Assembly: GCF_001425785.1 (NCBI RefSeq)
Contig: NZ_LMDI01000014.1
Location: 133,746-180,165, forward strand
DNA: 46,420 bases
Direction: 5' to 3'
Origin: Rhizobacter sp. Root1221
GTDB lineage: Bacteria > Pseudomonadota > Gammaproteobacteria > Burkholderiales > Burkholderiaceae_C
In this document: piece by piece, positions 16,959 through 25,061 of the stretch
Layout: each line of letters opens with the position of its first letter
Numbering within the stretch: the stretch's first letter is position 1
The notes under the pieces: model-generated
The model's input: the letters and a program-made list of their open reading frames with translations, nothing else
The model's database searches: none
Told to the model about the DNA's origin: nothing
Program-made: the position numbers and the translations under genes

Positions 16959-17304
16959 GTCATTGCTGTTCGTTGGCCAGGGCGGCCAACACAGTTCTCC
17001 TTCGAAATTCTTGGGGGCGAGTGTCGAACAAGACAGCCTGAACGTCGTGTCCAGAAGCGGCAAGATTCGAGGAATACTGAAACCAAAATTGAAGTTCGTA
17101 CGGCACGACGAATCCTCGAAATCCGCCAACTGCCCGGCCTCAGCCTCTTGCGAGCGCGAAATGCCCCAAGGGGGTCCTTTACGTTTGCGAACCATTGACT
17201 TCAAGCCCATTTGCGACGATCGTGTGATGCTGGCGATTCGGGGCCCGCGGCCCTGCACGTCCCAGGACGCCAGGCCAGCGCCGGCGCTTCAGATAAAGTC
17301 ACGC
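16959..17304. promoter_or_regulatory. Divergent promoter region between receptor copy 3 and the sensor kinase
   Basis: These 346 bases contain no convincing gene and are less GC-rich than the neighbours. They hold the element shared with receptor copy 2: GCGGCAAGA at 17057-17065 and GGAATACTGAAACC at 17071-17084. I see no Fur box, riboswitch or terminator. Confidence 0.55.
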
Positions 17305-18930
17305 ATGTTTCGCCTCCGGCTCTCACTCGCTTTCGCCGCGCTCGTCGCCTTGGTCTGTATCCAGGCAGCCTTCGTCTACGTGGGATCCAACCGGGTACAC
17401 GGCTACACGCAGCACAGCCGGCTCGCCAGCGACATCCTGTCCGAGCTGCTCGATCTGTCGGCCAACAAGCAGCGCCTGCGTGTCTGGGCATCCCAGCAAC
17501 TGATGAGCGCCGACGCGTCGGTTGAAGTGCGCGACCGCCTGCTGACGCAAATGCAGGCCAGCACGGAGATCCTCAAGGACCTGGCGGCGCGCGACCTCGA
17601 CGTGTGGAACGAACTCGCCTCCCGGGACGGCACCGGGGTGCCGCCCGAAGTGCAGCAACTGGTGGACGTCGCAGCGCTGCTGGACGACAACATCGCCGCC
17701 GTCCAGTCCCGGCTGGTGCAACTGGCCCCGCTCGCGCGCAACGCCGAGTTCAGCTCGGTCTGGGAGGAGCTCAATCAGGTATTCGACACGGCGCGGGGCC
17801 GCGATCTGCGCGAACTCGTCAACGGGGCCATCGAGCGCCAGCGCCGGGCCGTTCCGATCGCACGCGCGGCCACCGAAGGCGGGCTGAAGGTGCTGCGCCA
17901 GCAAGCCGTGGGCATGGTGCTGGTCACGCTCGTCGCAGCCGTGGTGCTGGCCGTTCACCTGGGCCGGCAACTGCAACGGCCGCTCGACCGCCTGCTGGCC
18001 GGCATCCAGGCGCTGCAGGCGGGGACGCTGGGCCACCGCGTGGCCGCCGGCTCCCGGGACGAGTTCGATCGTGTCGCCGAACACTTCAACGCGATGGCCG
18101 CCGAACTGCAACAGCACCGCGGCGATGCGGACGCCGCGCGGCGCCGGCTCGAGGACGCCGTGCTGGCGCGAACCAGCGAACTGAGTTCGGCCCACGACGC
18201 GCTGCAGCGCATCGACGGGCGCCGCCGCCAACTCTTTGCCGACCTGAGCCACGAACTCCGCACACCCGCCACGGCCATCCGTGGCGAAGCCGAGATCGCG
18301 CTGCGTGGTGTCGACAAGCCGGTGGACGAATACAAGCAGACCTTGTCGCGCATCGTCGGCGGGGTGAAGCAGTTGGCCGGTGTCATCGACGACCTGTTGC
18401 TCATCGCCAAGGCCGAGGCGGAGCAATTGGCGATGCGATTCGACGTGGTGGACCTGCCGGCCCTGCTGGGCGACACGGCGGAGCAGGCCGAAGCGCTCGG
18501 CACGTTGCACGGCGTCAGCGTGCACCTCGAAGCACCGGCGGATGCCGCCGGGCGATCCATCACCGTGCACGCCGATGCCGACCGCTTGCGCCAGGCGGTG
18601 ATGATCGCGCTCGACAACGCGGTGCGCTACTCCCGGCGTGGCGGTGCGGTGCGCCTCGGTTGGCAGGCCCAGCAGGACAACAAGGTCGACATCATGGTGG
18701 TGGACGACGGCATCGGCATCGACCCCGAGGACATGCCCCTGGTGTTCCAGCGCTTCGCGCGGGGCCGCCGGGCCCGCGCGCATCGGGCCGATGGCACCGG
18801 CATCGGCCTGTCGATCGCCCAGGCGATCGTCCGGGCGCATCACGGAGAGATCCACATCGAAAGCCCGCACCAAAGCGGCACCACGGTGCGCATCGAACTG
18901 CCCTGCCTTCGCCCGGAAAGCGCCACATGA
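17305..18930 (+). CDS. Membrane sensor histidine kinase
   Basis: A 541-residue two-component kinase. A membrane segment at about 7-26, a helical periplasmic sensor region (about 30-200), a second membrane segment (about 201-219), a HAMP domain (220-272), then HisKA with the phospho-acceptor His316 in FADLSHELRTP, and a HATPase domain with N-box DNAVRYS, G1 DDGIGI and G2 DGTGIGLSIA. All catalytic boxes are intact. The start MFRLRLSLAF gives a proper first membrane helix. Its stop overlaps the regulator start (ATGA). The four-helix-like sensor region gives no clue to the ligand; proximity to the receptor cluster suggests metal or siderophore sensing only as a guess. Confidence 0.92.
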   Translation: MFRLRLSLAFAALVALVCIQAAFVYVGSNRVHGYTQHSRLASDILSELLDLSANKQRLRVWASQQLMSADASVEVRDRLLTQMQASTEILKDLAARDLDVWNELASRDGTGVPPEVQQLVDVAALLDDNIAAVQSRLVQLAPLARNAEFSSVWEELNQVFDTARGRDLRELVNGAIERQRRAVPIARAATEGGLKVLRQQAVGMVLVTLVAAVVLAVHLGRQLQRPLDRLLAGIQALQAGTLGHRVAAGSRDEFDRVAEHFNAMAAELQQHRGDADAARRRLEDAVLARTSELSSAHDALQRIDGRRRQLFADLSHELRTPATAIRGEAEIALRGVDKPVDEYKQTLSRIVGGVKQLAGVIDDLLLIAKAEAEQLAMRFDVVDLPALLGDTAEQAEALGTLHGVSVHLEAPADAAGRSITVHADADRLRQAVMIALDNAVRYSRRGGAVRLGWQAQQDNKVDIMVVDDGIGIDPEDMPLVFQRFARGRRARAHRADGTGIGLSIAQAIVRAHHGEIHIESPHQSGTTVRIELPCLRPESAT

Positions 18931-19610
18931 ACCTGCTGGTGGTGGAAGACGATCCGCGGGTCGCCGATTTCCTGATGCGCGGCCTGCGGGCCGAGGGCTA
19001 TGGCGTGCAGCTCGCCCGCACCGGACCGCAGGGGCTGGAACTCACCCGCACCGGCGAACCGGACCTCCTGATCCTGGACCTGATGCTGCCCGGCCTGAAC
19101 GGGTTGGAACTGTGCCAGACGCTGCGCGCCGAGGGTTGCCAGGTGCCCATGCTGATGCTCACGGCCATGAACAACATCGAGGACAAGGTGAACGGCCTGC
19201 GCCTGGGGGCCGACGACTACCTCACGAAGCCGTTCGCCTTCGAGGAACTGCTGGCGCGCATCGAGGCGCTGTTGCGCCGCGGCCGCGAACAGCGCCCGCG
19301 CGCCAGCAAGCTGCAGGTGGCGGACCTGCTGCTGGACCGTGAGCGCATGGAGGCCAGCCGGGCAGGCAAGCCGATCGCATTGACCGCCAAGGAACTCGCC
19401 TTCCTGGAGCTGCTGATGAGCGCGCCAGGACGCCTGTACAGCCGGGAACGGATCCTCTCGAACGTCTGGGGCACGAGCGAGGACCCGCTGACCAATGTGG
19501 TCGACGTCTATGTGCGCCGCCTGCGCGCGAAGATCGACGAAGGCCACCCTGTCGCGCTGCTCAAGACCGTGCGGGGGCTGGGCTACCGGCTCGACGCCGG
19601 CGAAGGCTGA
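18927..19610 (+). CDS. OmpR-family response regulator
   Basis: A 227-residue regulator with receiver domain (1-120; acidic pocket EDD at 7-9, phospho-acceptor Asp51 in LILDLMLPG, Lys in YLTKPF) and a winged-helix DNA-binding domain (about 130-222; LTAKELAFLELLMSAPG and VVDVYVRRLRAKID). Overlapping start with the kinase gene makes this a cognate pair. Targets are unknown; the adjacent receptor genes and the exported protein downstream are candidates. Confidence 0.94.
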   Translation: MNLLVVEDDPRVADFLMRGLRAEGYGVQLARTGPQGLELTRTGEPDLLILDLMLPGLNGLELCQTLRAEGCQVPMLMLTAMNNIEDKVNGLRLGADDYLTKPFAFEELLARIEALLRRGREQRPRASKLQVADLLLDRERMEASRAGKPIALTAKELAFLELLMSAPGRLYSRERILSNVWGTSEDPLTNVVDVYVRRLRAKIDEGHPVALLKTVRGLGYRLDAGEG

Positions 19611-19774
19611 CTCCCGCGGCCTCCTCGTTCATCCTGCGTTCATCTTCCCGTCAGGCGTTCTTCACCGTCAGGCAAGGGCCCTGTTCACGGCCCCTTCGGA
19701 GAATGAGGTCATGCATCGCGCTGCGGTGCTGCACTACCAACCCGGTGCCATTCATTCTCTCTACGGACCACGTC

Positions 19775-20260
19775 ATGAACATGCTTCGCACTGCACTCCT
19801 TCCCATCGCCACCGTGATCGCCGCCGGCCTGTCGGCCCCGGCCTTCGCACAGGCCCCGGCATCGGCCTCCTGCACGGCGGTCAGCGAACAACAAGTCGCC
19901 GCCCTGTTCGACCGCTGGAACGACTCCTTGCGCACGCTGAACCCGGACAAGGTCGTCGCCAACTATGCCAACGACGGCGTCTTGCTGGCCACCGTGTCGG
20001 ACACGCCGCGCATGAACCCGGCGCAGATCCGCGACTACTTCGTGAAGTTCCTCAAGGGCGAGCCGCAAGGCAAGATCGACTCCCGCACGGTCAAGATCGG
20101 CTGCAACGTGGCGCAGGACATCGGCACGTACACCTTCAAGTTCAAGGACGGCAAGTCGGTGCACGCACGCTACACGTACGTCTATGAGTGGACGAACGGC
20201 AACTGGCTGATCGCGCACCACCACTCGTCGGCCATGCCGGAAGGCGGCAAGGGCAAGTAA
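19775..20260 (+). CDS. Exported SgcJ/EcaC (DUF4440-like) NTF2-fold protein
   Basis: A 161-residue protein with a clear signal peptide (ALLPIATVIAAGLSAPAFAQA) followed by a cystatin/NTF2-like domain: LFDRWNDSLRTLNPDKVVANYANDGVLLAT, then TYTFKFKDGKSVHARYTYVYEW and NWLIAHHHSS. This is the SgcJ/EcaC or DUF4440 pattern; many members have no known reaction. The start MNMLRT is preferred to an upstream ATG at 19703 because the signal peptide begins there. A 164-base gap separates it from the response regulator, so it may have its own promoter. Confidence 0.8.
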   Translation: MNMLRTALLPIATVIAAGLSAPAFAQAPASASCTAVSEQQVAALFDRWNDSLRTLNPDKVVANYANDGVLLATVSDTPRMNPAQIRDYFVKFLKGEPQGKIDSRTVKIGCNVAQDIGTYTFKFKDGKSVHARYTYVYEWTNGNWLIAHHHSSAMPEGGKGK

Positions 20261-20274
20261 CCCGGCCGGCAGCA

Positions 20275-20308
20275 CGAGGGCGGGCAAGAAACGCCCTGCC
20301 CGCCCTCG
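20275..20308. terminator. Bidirectional terminator hairpin
   Basis: CGAGGGCGGGCA (20275-20286) is perfectly complementary to TGCCCGCCCTCG (20297-20308) with a ten-base loop. It sits between two convergent genes and probably terminates both. Confidence 0.75.
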
Positions 20309-20331
20309 CAATGCCTCCTCGACGCGGCGCG

Positions 20332-21096
20332 TCAGGCGCCGCCCGCCAGCACCACGTCCAGACCCAGCTTCCGCCAGGCCGCCACCATGGCCTTCGGCGC
20401 CGCCGCCGGCACCACGAGCGTGGACGCCTCGGCGAGCGGAGCCACCACGTGGGCCGATGCCACGCCGAGCTTCTCCGACGACGCGAGCACCACCGTCTCC
20501 GCCGATGCGGCCATCAGCGCCCGCTTGATGCCGGCCTCCTCGGCGTCTCCGGTGCTGAGCCCGGCCCGGACATCCACGCCGGTCACCCCCAGGAAAAACG
20601 TGTCGGCGTGCACGCGGGCAATGCCCTCCATCGCCACCGACCCCACGTTGACGACCGAGTGCCTGAACAGGCGGCCGCCGATCATCACTACCTCGACGCC
20701 GGGATGGGCGACCAGCTCGATCGCAACCGACGGACTGTGGGTGACGACGGTGGCACGCAGGTCGGGCGCCAGCGCGCGCGCCAGCTGCACGGCCGTGGTG
20801 CCGCCGTCGATGAACACCACCTGGCCCGGCTTCACGAGGCGGGCCGCCGCCCGGCCGATGGCCGCCTTGTCGCCGGGCACCACCGACTGCCGTGCGGCGA
20901 AGTCCGCCAGCGCTGCCGACACGGGCAGCGCCCCGCCGTGCACCCGCTGCAGCAGGCCCTGGGCCGCCAGTTCCCGGAGGTCGCGGCGGATGGTGTCTTC
21001 GGAGACGGCGAGTTCGGCGCTGAGGTCCTTCGCCACGAGGCGGCCGTCGCGCTTCAGCACGGCGATGAGGTGTTGCTGGCGTTGGCGGGTGAGCAT
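20332..21096 (-). CDS. DeoR-family transcriptional repressor
   Basis: A 254-residue regulator with an N-terminal DeoR helix-turn-helix (residues 1-57; [20 protein letters not shown] and [19 protein letters not shown]) and a C-terminal sugar-phosphate-sensing domain (about 75-235; [17 protein letters not shown], then [18 protein letters not shown]). Members usually bind a phosphorylated sugar. It is divergent from the NudK-like hydrolase, and three TGCACG repeats in the gap are a likely operator, so that gene and its own are plausible targets. Confidence 0.88.
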   Translation of the reverse strand: MLTRQRQQHLIAVLKRDGRLVAKDLSAELAVSEDTIRRDLRELAAQGLLQRVHGGALPVSAALADFAARQSVVPGDKAAIGRAAARLVKPGQVVFIDGGTTAVQLARALAPDLRATVVTHSPSVAIELVAHPGVEVVMIGGRLFRHSVVNVGSVAMEGIARVHADTFFLGVTGVDVRAGLSTGDAEEAGIKRALMAASAETVVLASSEKLGVASAHVVAPLAEASTLVVPAAAPKAMVAAWRKLGLDVVLAGGA

Positions 21097-21127
21097 CGGC
21101 CGAGCTTATCAGTCCGGCAGGGTTGAT

Positions 21128-21163
21128 TGCACGTTTGCCATTGTTTTTGCACGAATCTGCACG
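21128..21163. promoter_or_regulatory. Three helically phased TGCACG repeats between deoR-like and nudK-like genes
   Basis: TGCACG occurs at 21128-21133, 21148-21153 and 21158-21163, start-to-start distances of 20 and 10 bases, so all lie on the same DNA face. An A/T-rich patch (TTGTTTTTG) lies between the first two. Likely repressor operator; not a known consensus. Confidence 0.45.
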
Positions 21164-21176
21164 TATGCTGCCGCCC

Positions 21177-21764
21177 ATGGACATCCACCAACGCCTGCGC
21201 ATCCACGACGTCCGCGTCCTCTCCGACGACTGGTACGTCCTGAAGAAAACCCGCTTCGACTGGCAGCGCCGCGACGGCGCCTGGCAGACGATGAACCGCG
21301 AGACGTACGACCGAGGCAACGGCGCCGTGCTGCTGCCGTACCACCGTGCACGGCGCACCGTGGTGCTCACGCGGCAGTTCCGCTACCCCGCCTACGTCAA
21401 CGGCCACCACGACCTGCTGATCGAGGCGCCCGCCGGCCTGCTCGACCAACAGTCCCCCGAGGTGCGCATCCGCGCCGAGGTGGAGGAAGAGACCGGCTAC
21501 CGCCTGCACGAGGTGCACAAGGTGTTCGAGGCGTTCATGAGCCCCGGCTCGGTGACCGAGAAGCTGCACTTCTTCGTCGCCGAGGTGGCCGACCACATGC
21601 GGGTGGGTGCAGGCGGTGGCGTGCCCGGCGAAGGCGAGGACATCGAGGTGATCGAACCCGGCATCGGCGAGGCCCTCGCGATGGTGGCCGACGGCCGCAT
21701 CGCCGACGGCAAGACCATCATGCTGCTGCAATACGCCGCGCTGCACCTGTTCGGCCCCCCATGA
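21177..21764 (+). CDS. nudK: NudK/AdpP-type Nudix hydrolase
   Basis: A 195-residue Nudix protein resembling NudK (GDP-mannose pyrophosphatase). Shared features are [41 protein letters not shown], the box ending [42 protein letters not shown] and [15 protein letters not shown]. The Nudix box keeps the core EVEEE metal ligands, but has Ser where the first Glu is expected and Ala in place of the Arg/Lys before it. ATG codons at 21165 and 21177 are both possible; the later fits the protein family better. Neither has a strong ribosome binding site. Confidence 0.85.
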   Translation: MDIHQRLRIHDVRVLSDDWYVLKKTRFDWQRRDGAWQTMNRETYDRGNGAVLLPYHRARRTVVLTRQFRYPAYVNGHHDLLIEAPAGLLDQQSPEVRIRAEVEEETGYRLHEVHKVFEAFMSPGSVTEKLHFFVAEVADHMRVGAGGGVPGEGEDIEVIEPGIGEALAMVADGRIADGKTIMLLQYAALHLFGPP

Positions 21765-21838
21765 GCGTGTCAACAGCGCGCTACGAGGTGCCGGTCCTCG
21801 AGTGAGACGCGGCCTGCACCGTGTCACACTCGGTGCCC

Positions 21839-22639
21839 ATGAGAACCGTCTTCGAGGCCGCCAATGCGGTCGAGGCGCACATGGTGCGCGACCTGCTGAA
21901 GCAGGAGGGCATCGTGGCCCACATCCATGGCGAGCACCTGCAAGGGGCCATGGGCGAGTTGCCGGCGGCCGGGCTCGTGCGCCTGGTGGTGGACGAAGCC
22001 GACTACCCGCGCGGCCGCGCCGTGATCGAACAGTGGGAAGCGGCCCAACCGCTGGACGCGCCGCTTCGCCCCGTGCCGGCGCGGTCGCGGCTGCTGATCG
22101 GCATCGGCATCGGGCTCGTGGGCGGCGCGGTGTTGTCGTGGACCTTCTTCCACTCCGCCGTGTCGGCCGGTGGCATCGACAACAACGGCGACGGCACGCC
22201 CGACGAGCGCTGGTTCTACACCGCGGCCGGCACCCCGCTGCGCAGCGAGACTGACCGCAACTTCGACGGCCGCGTCGACGTGGTCACCCGGTTCGATCGC
22301 AACGGTCTGCCCGAATCCGCCGAGACGGATGACAACTTCGACGGCGTGTTCGAGGGCCGTTTCACGTACCGCCGCGGCAACGTCGACACCAGCGAGATGG
22401 ACACCGACGGTGACGGTTTCTTCGACCTGCGCACCCGCTTCGAGCACGGCGTGATGCAGGCCACCGAGTACCTCGACCCGGCCACCGGACGCCCCCTGCG
22501 CATCGAATACTTCCGCGCGGGCAAGCTGCTGCGTGCCGAGGTCGACACCGACAAAGACGGCGAACTCGACACCGAGCAGGAGTACGGGCCGCTCGCCGAA
22601 CTGCGCAACGTGCGCCGGCTGCCGCCTCCTGCCCGTTGA
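21839..22639 (+). CDS. DUF2007 membrane protein with EF-hand-like repeats
   Basis: A 266-residue protein. Residues 1-66 form a DUF2007 'putative signal transducing protein' domain (AANAVEAHMVRDLLKQEGI, then VDEADYPRGRAVIEQW). One membrane segment follows at about 80-100 (RLLIGIGIGLVGGAVLSWTF). The rest contains five acidic loops of the DxDxDG type at regular intervals: DNNGDGTPDE, DRNFDGRVDV, DDNFDGVFEG, DTDGDGFFDL, DTDKDGELDT. These look like calcium-binding EF-hand-type loops placed outside the membrane. The ATG start at 21839 is preferred to a GTG six codons earlier. The combination is unusual; function unknown. Confidence 0.72.
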   Translation: MRTVFEAANAVEAHMVRDLLKQEGIVAHIHGEHLQGAMGELPAAGLVRLVVDEADYPRGRAVIEQWEAAQPLDAPLRPVPARSRLLIGIGIGLVGGAVLSWTFFHSAVSAGGIDNNGDGTPDERWFYTAAGTPLRSETDRNFDGRVDVVTRFDRNGLPESAETDDNFDGVFEGRFTYRRGNVDTSEMDTDGDGFFDLRTRFEHGVMQATEYLDPATGRPLRIEYFRAGKLLRAEVDTDKDGELDTEQEYGPLAELRNVRRLPPPAR

Positions 22640-22691
22640 CTGGGCGCGGGGCACTGATAGAGTCTGGAGCCCATCGCCCGAGGACTTCTCC

Positions 22692-23426
22692 ATGGCCCTG
22701 CCGGTCAAGCCCTACCTGCAGCACGTGTCACTCCATCCCGAGGCCGGCTTCGACCTCGACGCCTACCCGTACACGATCCCGGCCGTGCGTGAACTCGACC
22801 GCATCGACTTCCACCCCGACGTCACCTTCTTCGTGGGTGAAAACGGCGCGGGCAAATCCACCGTGCTGGAAGCCATCGCGCTCGCCCTGGGCCACTCGCC
22901 GGAAGGCGGCACCCGCAACATGCGGATCGCCACCACCGACTCGGTGTCCGACCTGCACGAGTCCCTTCGCCTGGCGCGCGGCTTCCGCCAACCGCGCGAC
23001 CAATTCTTCCTGCGCGCCGAGAGCTTCTTCAACGTGGCCACCTACGTCGACGAGACGGGCTACCTCGGTGGGTACGACAACCGGTCGCTGCACGAGCGGT
23101 CGCACGGCGAAGCGTTCATGGCGCTGCTGACGCACAAGTTCCGCGGCCAGGGCCTGTACCTGCTCGACGAACCCGAGGCCGCGCTGTCGCCCAACCGCCA
23201 GCTGGCCGCACTGTCGGCCATCCACCAGCTGGTGCAGGACCAGTCGCAGTTCATCATCGCCACCCATTCGCCCATCCTGCTCTCCTACCCGAATGCCCGC
23301 ATCCTGCTGTTCGACGGCACGGGCATCACGGAAGTGGCGTACGAAGAAACGGAACACTACGCCGTCACCCGCGACTTCCTGAACCATTACCCGCGCCGGC
23401 TCGAGCAACTGCTTGCCGACGACTGA
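22692..23426 (+). CDS. AAA-family ATPase (ABC/SMC-like fold)
   Basis: A 244-residue soluble P-loop ATPase: Walker A GENGAGKS (49-56), Walker B GLYLLDEPEAALS (about 155-167), and FIIATHSPILLSYPNA as the switch/H-loop region. This is the short COG3910-type group of RecF/SMC-like ATPases without a coiled coil or added nuclease domain. No partner nuclease or toxin is adjacent, so a defence role is not supported. It begins 53 bases after the DUF2007 gene. Confidence 0.8.
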   Translation: MALPVKPYLQHVSLHPEAGFDLDAYPYTIPAVRELDRIDFHPDVTFFVGENGAGKSTVLEAIALALGHSPEGGTRNMRIATTDSVSDLHESLRLARGFRQPRDQFFLRAESFFNVATYVDETGYLGGYDNRSLHERSHGEAFMALLTHKFRGQGLYLLDEPEAALSPNRQLAALSAIHQLVQDQSQFIIATHSPILLSYPNARILLFDGTGITEVAYEETEHYAVTRDFLNHYPRRLEQLLADD

Positions 23427-23443
23427 CGACCGGAGACCCCGCC

Positions 23444-23716
23444 ATGCCCGTCGAGATCACCAAGGAGGCCCGCCAGCAGGCCATCGTGTCCATCGAACGC
23501 TACTTCCAGGAGAACATGGAGGAGCGCATCGGTAACATCGCCGCGGGCGCCCTGCTGGGGTTCTTCCTCGAGGAAGTCGGCCCCACCATCTACAACCAGG
23601 CGGTGGCCGACGTGCAGGAACGCCTGCAGCAGCGCATCGCCGAGGTGGACATCGAGGTGCACGAAGACGAGTTCGGCTACTGGCAGAAGCGGCCGGCGCG
23701 CAGCAAGCGCACGTGA
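23444..23716 (+). CDS. DUF2164 family protein
   Basis: A 90-residue helical, charged protein with KEARQQAIVSIERYFQENME and GALLGFFLEEVGPTIYNQAV, the characteristic DUF2164 pattern. Function unknown. It follows the ATPase gene by 17 bases and overlaps the next gene by four bases (GTGA). Confidence 0.82.
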   Translation: MPVEITKEARQQAIVSIERYFQENMEERIGNIAAGALLGFFLEEVGPTIYNQAVADVQERLQQRIAEVDIEVHEDEFGYWQKRPARSKRT

Positions 23717-24054
23717 GGCTCGCTCCCTGGATCTGGCCCCTCGCGGCACTCGCGTGCGCAGGCCTCGCCTGGGCGGGCCATGTGCCCCACGTGGTGCCGT
23801 TGTGGCACGTGGCGGTGAGCCTGGTGTGCGTGGGGCTCTACGCCGTCGACAAACGCGCCGCCCGCGCCGGGCAACGGCGCGTGCCTGAAGCCGCGCTGCT
23901 GGCCTGGGGTCTCGTGGGCGGCTGGCCCGGCGCCCTCGCGGCGCAGCGCCTGTTCCGCCACAAGACCGCCAAGGCCTCGTTCCAGACGGCGTTCTGGCTG
24001 ACGGTGGCCGTGCACGTGGCGGTGACCGCCGCAGTGCTCACGCGACCGGGCTAG
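23713..24054 (+). CDS. DUF1294 small membrane protein
   Basis: A 113-residue protein with three to four membrane segments (about 8-24, 32-45, 60-78, 92-108) and the DUF1294 hallmark block: YAVDKRAA, RRVPEAALLAWGLVGGWPGALAAQRLFRHKTAKASFQ. It lacks the cold-shock domain that precedes DUF1294 in some homologues. It starts with GTG overlapping the DUF2164 stop, and its 3' end overlaps the convergent LysR gene by 17 bases. Function unknown. Confidence 0.83.
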   Translation: MRLAPWIWPLAALACAGLAWAGHVPHVVPLWHVAVSLVCVGLYAVDKRAARAGQRRVPEAALLAWGLVGGWPGALAAQRLFRHKTAKASFQTAFWLTVAVHVAVTAAVLTRPG

Positions 24055-24937
24055 CCCAGGCTTCAAGCACCGCGCTGCGCACCGCGTCCACCACGTCGGG
24101 CGACTGGGGCCGCAGCGGGGCCGCCCAGCAGAGCCACGTGTGGCCACGCCAACCGTTCCACAGGGCGAGTTCACCGGCCCGTTCGGCCTGCAACGCCTGG
24201 TCGAGGCGCACGATGCCGGCGCCGGCGCCACTCGCCACGAGGCTGCGCACCACCCCTTCGGCGTTGGCCATGGCCCCCTCCCGGTACTCGCGGCCGGCGG
24301 ACGCGAACAGCGCGTCGAGGTGCGTGCGCAGCACACAGCTGGTGGGGGTGCCCACCCACGGCAGCGCCAGCAGGTCGTCGCGCGACGGGTTCGGGTTCGC
24401 CCGCGCCATGGCCGCCGGCAAGGCCACGACAAGGTCGATCCCGCCCAGGCGGCGCAGCTCCAGCCCATCGATGTGCTCGTGGTCGGTCATCACGTAGGCG
24501 CAGTCGAGTTCACCCCGCTGCAACTGCCGCAGGGAGTCGACGGACAGCCCCTGGTGCAATTGCAGCGTGATGTGCGGATGGCGTTCGGCCAGGGTCACCA
24601 GGGCCTGCCCGAGGCGCAGCGCCACGGGATCGCTGACCGTGCCGAACCGCACCACCCCTTTTGCGGCACCCCGCAGTTGTTCGGCGGCCGACCGCATGCG
24701 GCCGGCCGACGCCAGCGTGCGTTCCGCCTCCTCGAGCAGGCGGGCGCCGGCTTCGGTCAGCACCATGCCGCGCGGGGTGCGGTCGAACAGCTTGACACCG
24801 AGCTCGTCCTCGAGGGCCTTGATCTGGGCGCTCACGGCTGGCGGGCTCGTGAACACCCGCTCGGCCGCCCGGGTGAGGCTGCGTTCCTGGGCAATCGCCA
24901 CGAAGGTCTTGAGTTGGTAGAGCTCCATGGTGGCCAT
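24038..24937 (-). CDS. LysR-family transcriptional regulator
   Basis: A 299-residue LysR regulator: winged helix-turn-helix at about 4-63 (LKTFVAIAQERSLTRAAERV, SPPAVSAQIKALEDELGVKLFDR) and a periplasmic-binding-protein-like effector domain (about 93-295). The start MATMELYQ is used; the ATG three codons later is equally possible. The divergent EamA transporter 124 bases away is the expected target. Confidence 0.9.
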   Translation of the reverse strand: MATMELYQLKTFVAIAQERSLTRAAERVFTSPPAVSAQIKALEDELGVKLFDRTPRGMVLTEAGARLLEEAERTLASAGRMRSAAEQLRGAAKGVVRFGTVSDPVALRLGQALVTLAERHPHITLQLHQGLSVDSLRQLQRGELDCAYVMTDHEHIDGLELRRLGGIDLVVALPAAMARANPNPSRDDLLALPWVGTPTSCVLRTHLDALFASAGREYREGAMANAEGVVRSLVASGAGAGIVRLDQALQAERAGELALWNGWRGHTWLCWAAPLRPQSPDVVDAVRSAVLEAWASPVA

Positions 24938-25061
24938 TGTCGCCAGCGGCGGCCGCCCTGTCCGTTCGGAAATCCTGAGCCCCTGATCCAAACAGACGAA
25001 TGGCCCGCACGCGGCGCCGGGCCGAGACTGAAACCCTGTTCCCGATGCCCGGAGGCCCGCC

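Noticed and set aside
16959-17304. Fur box upstream of the receptor cluster
   Set aside because: No run resembling the 19-base iron box palindrome was found on either strand here or at 14385-14534.
22692-24054. AAA ATPase with DUF2164 and DUF1294 genes as a defence system
   Set aside because: No nuclease, toxin or reverse transcriptase is attached; the families are common housekeeping neighbours.
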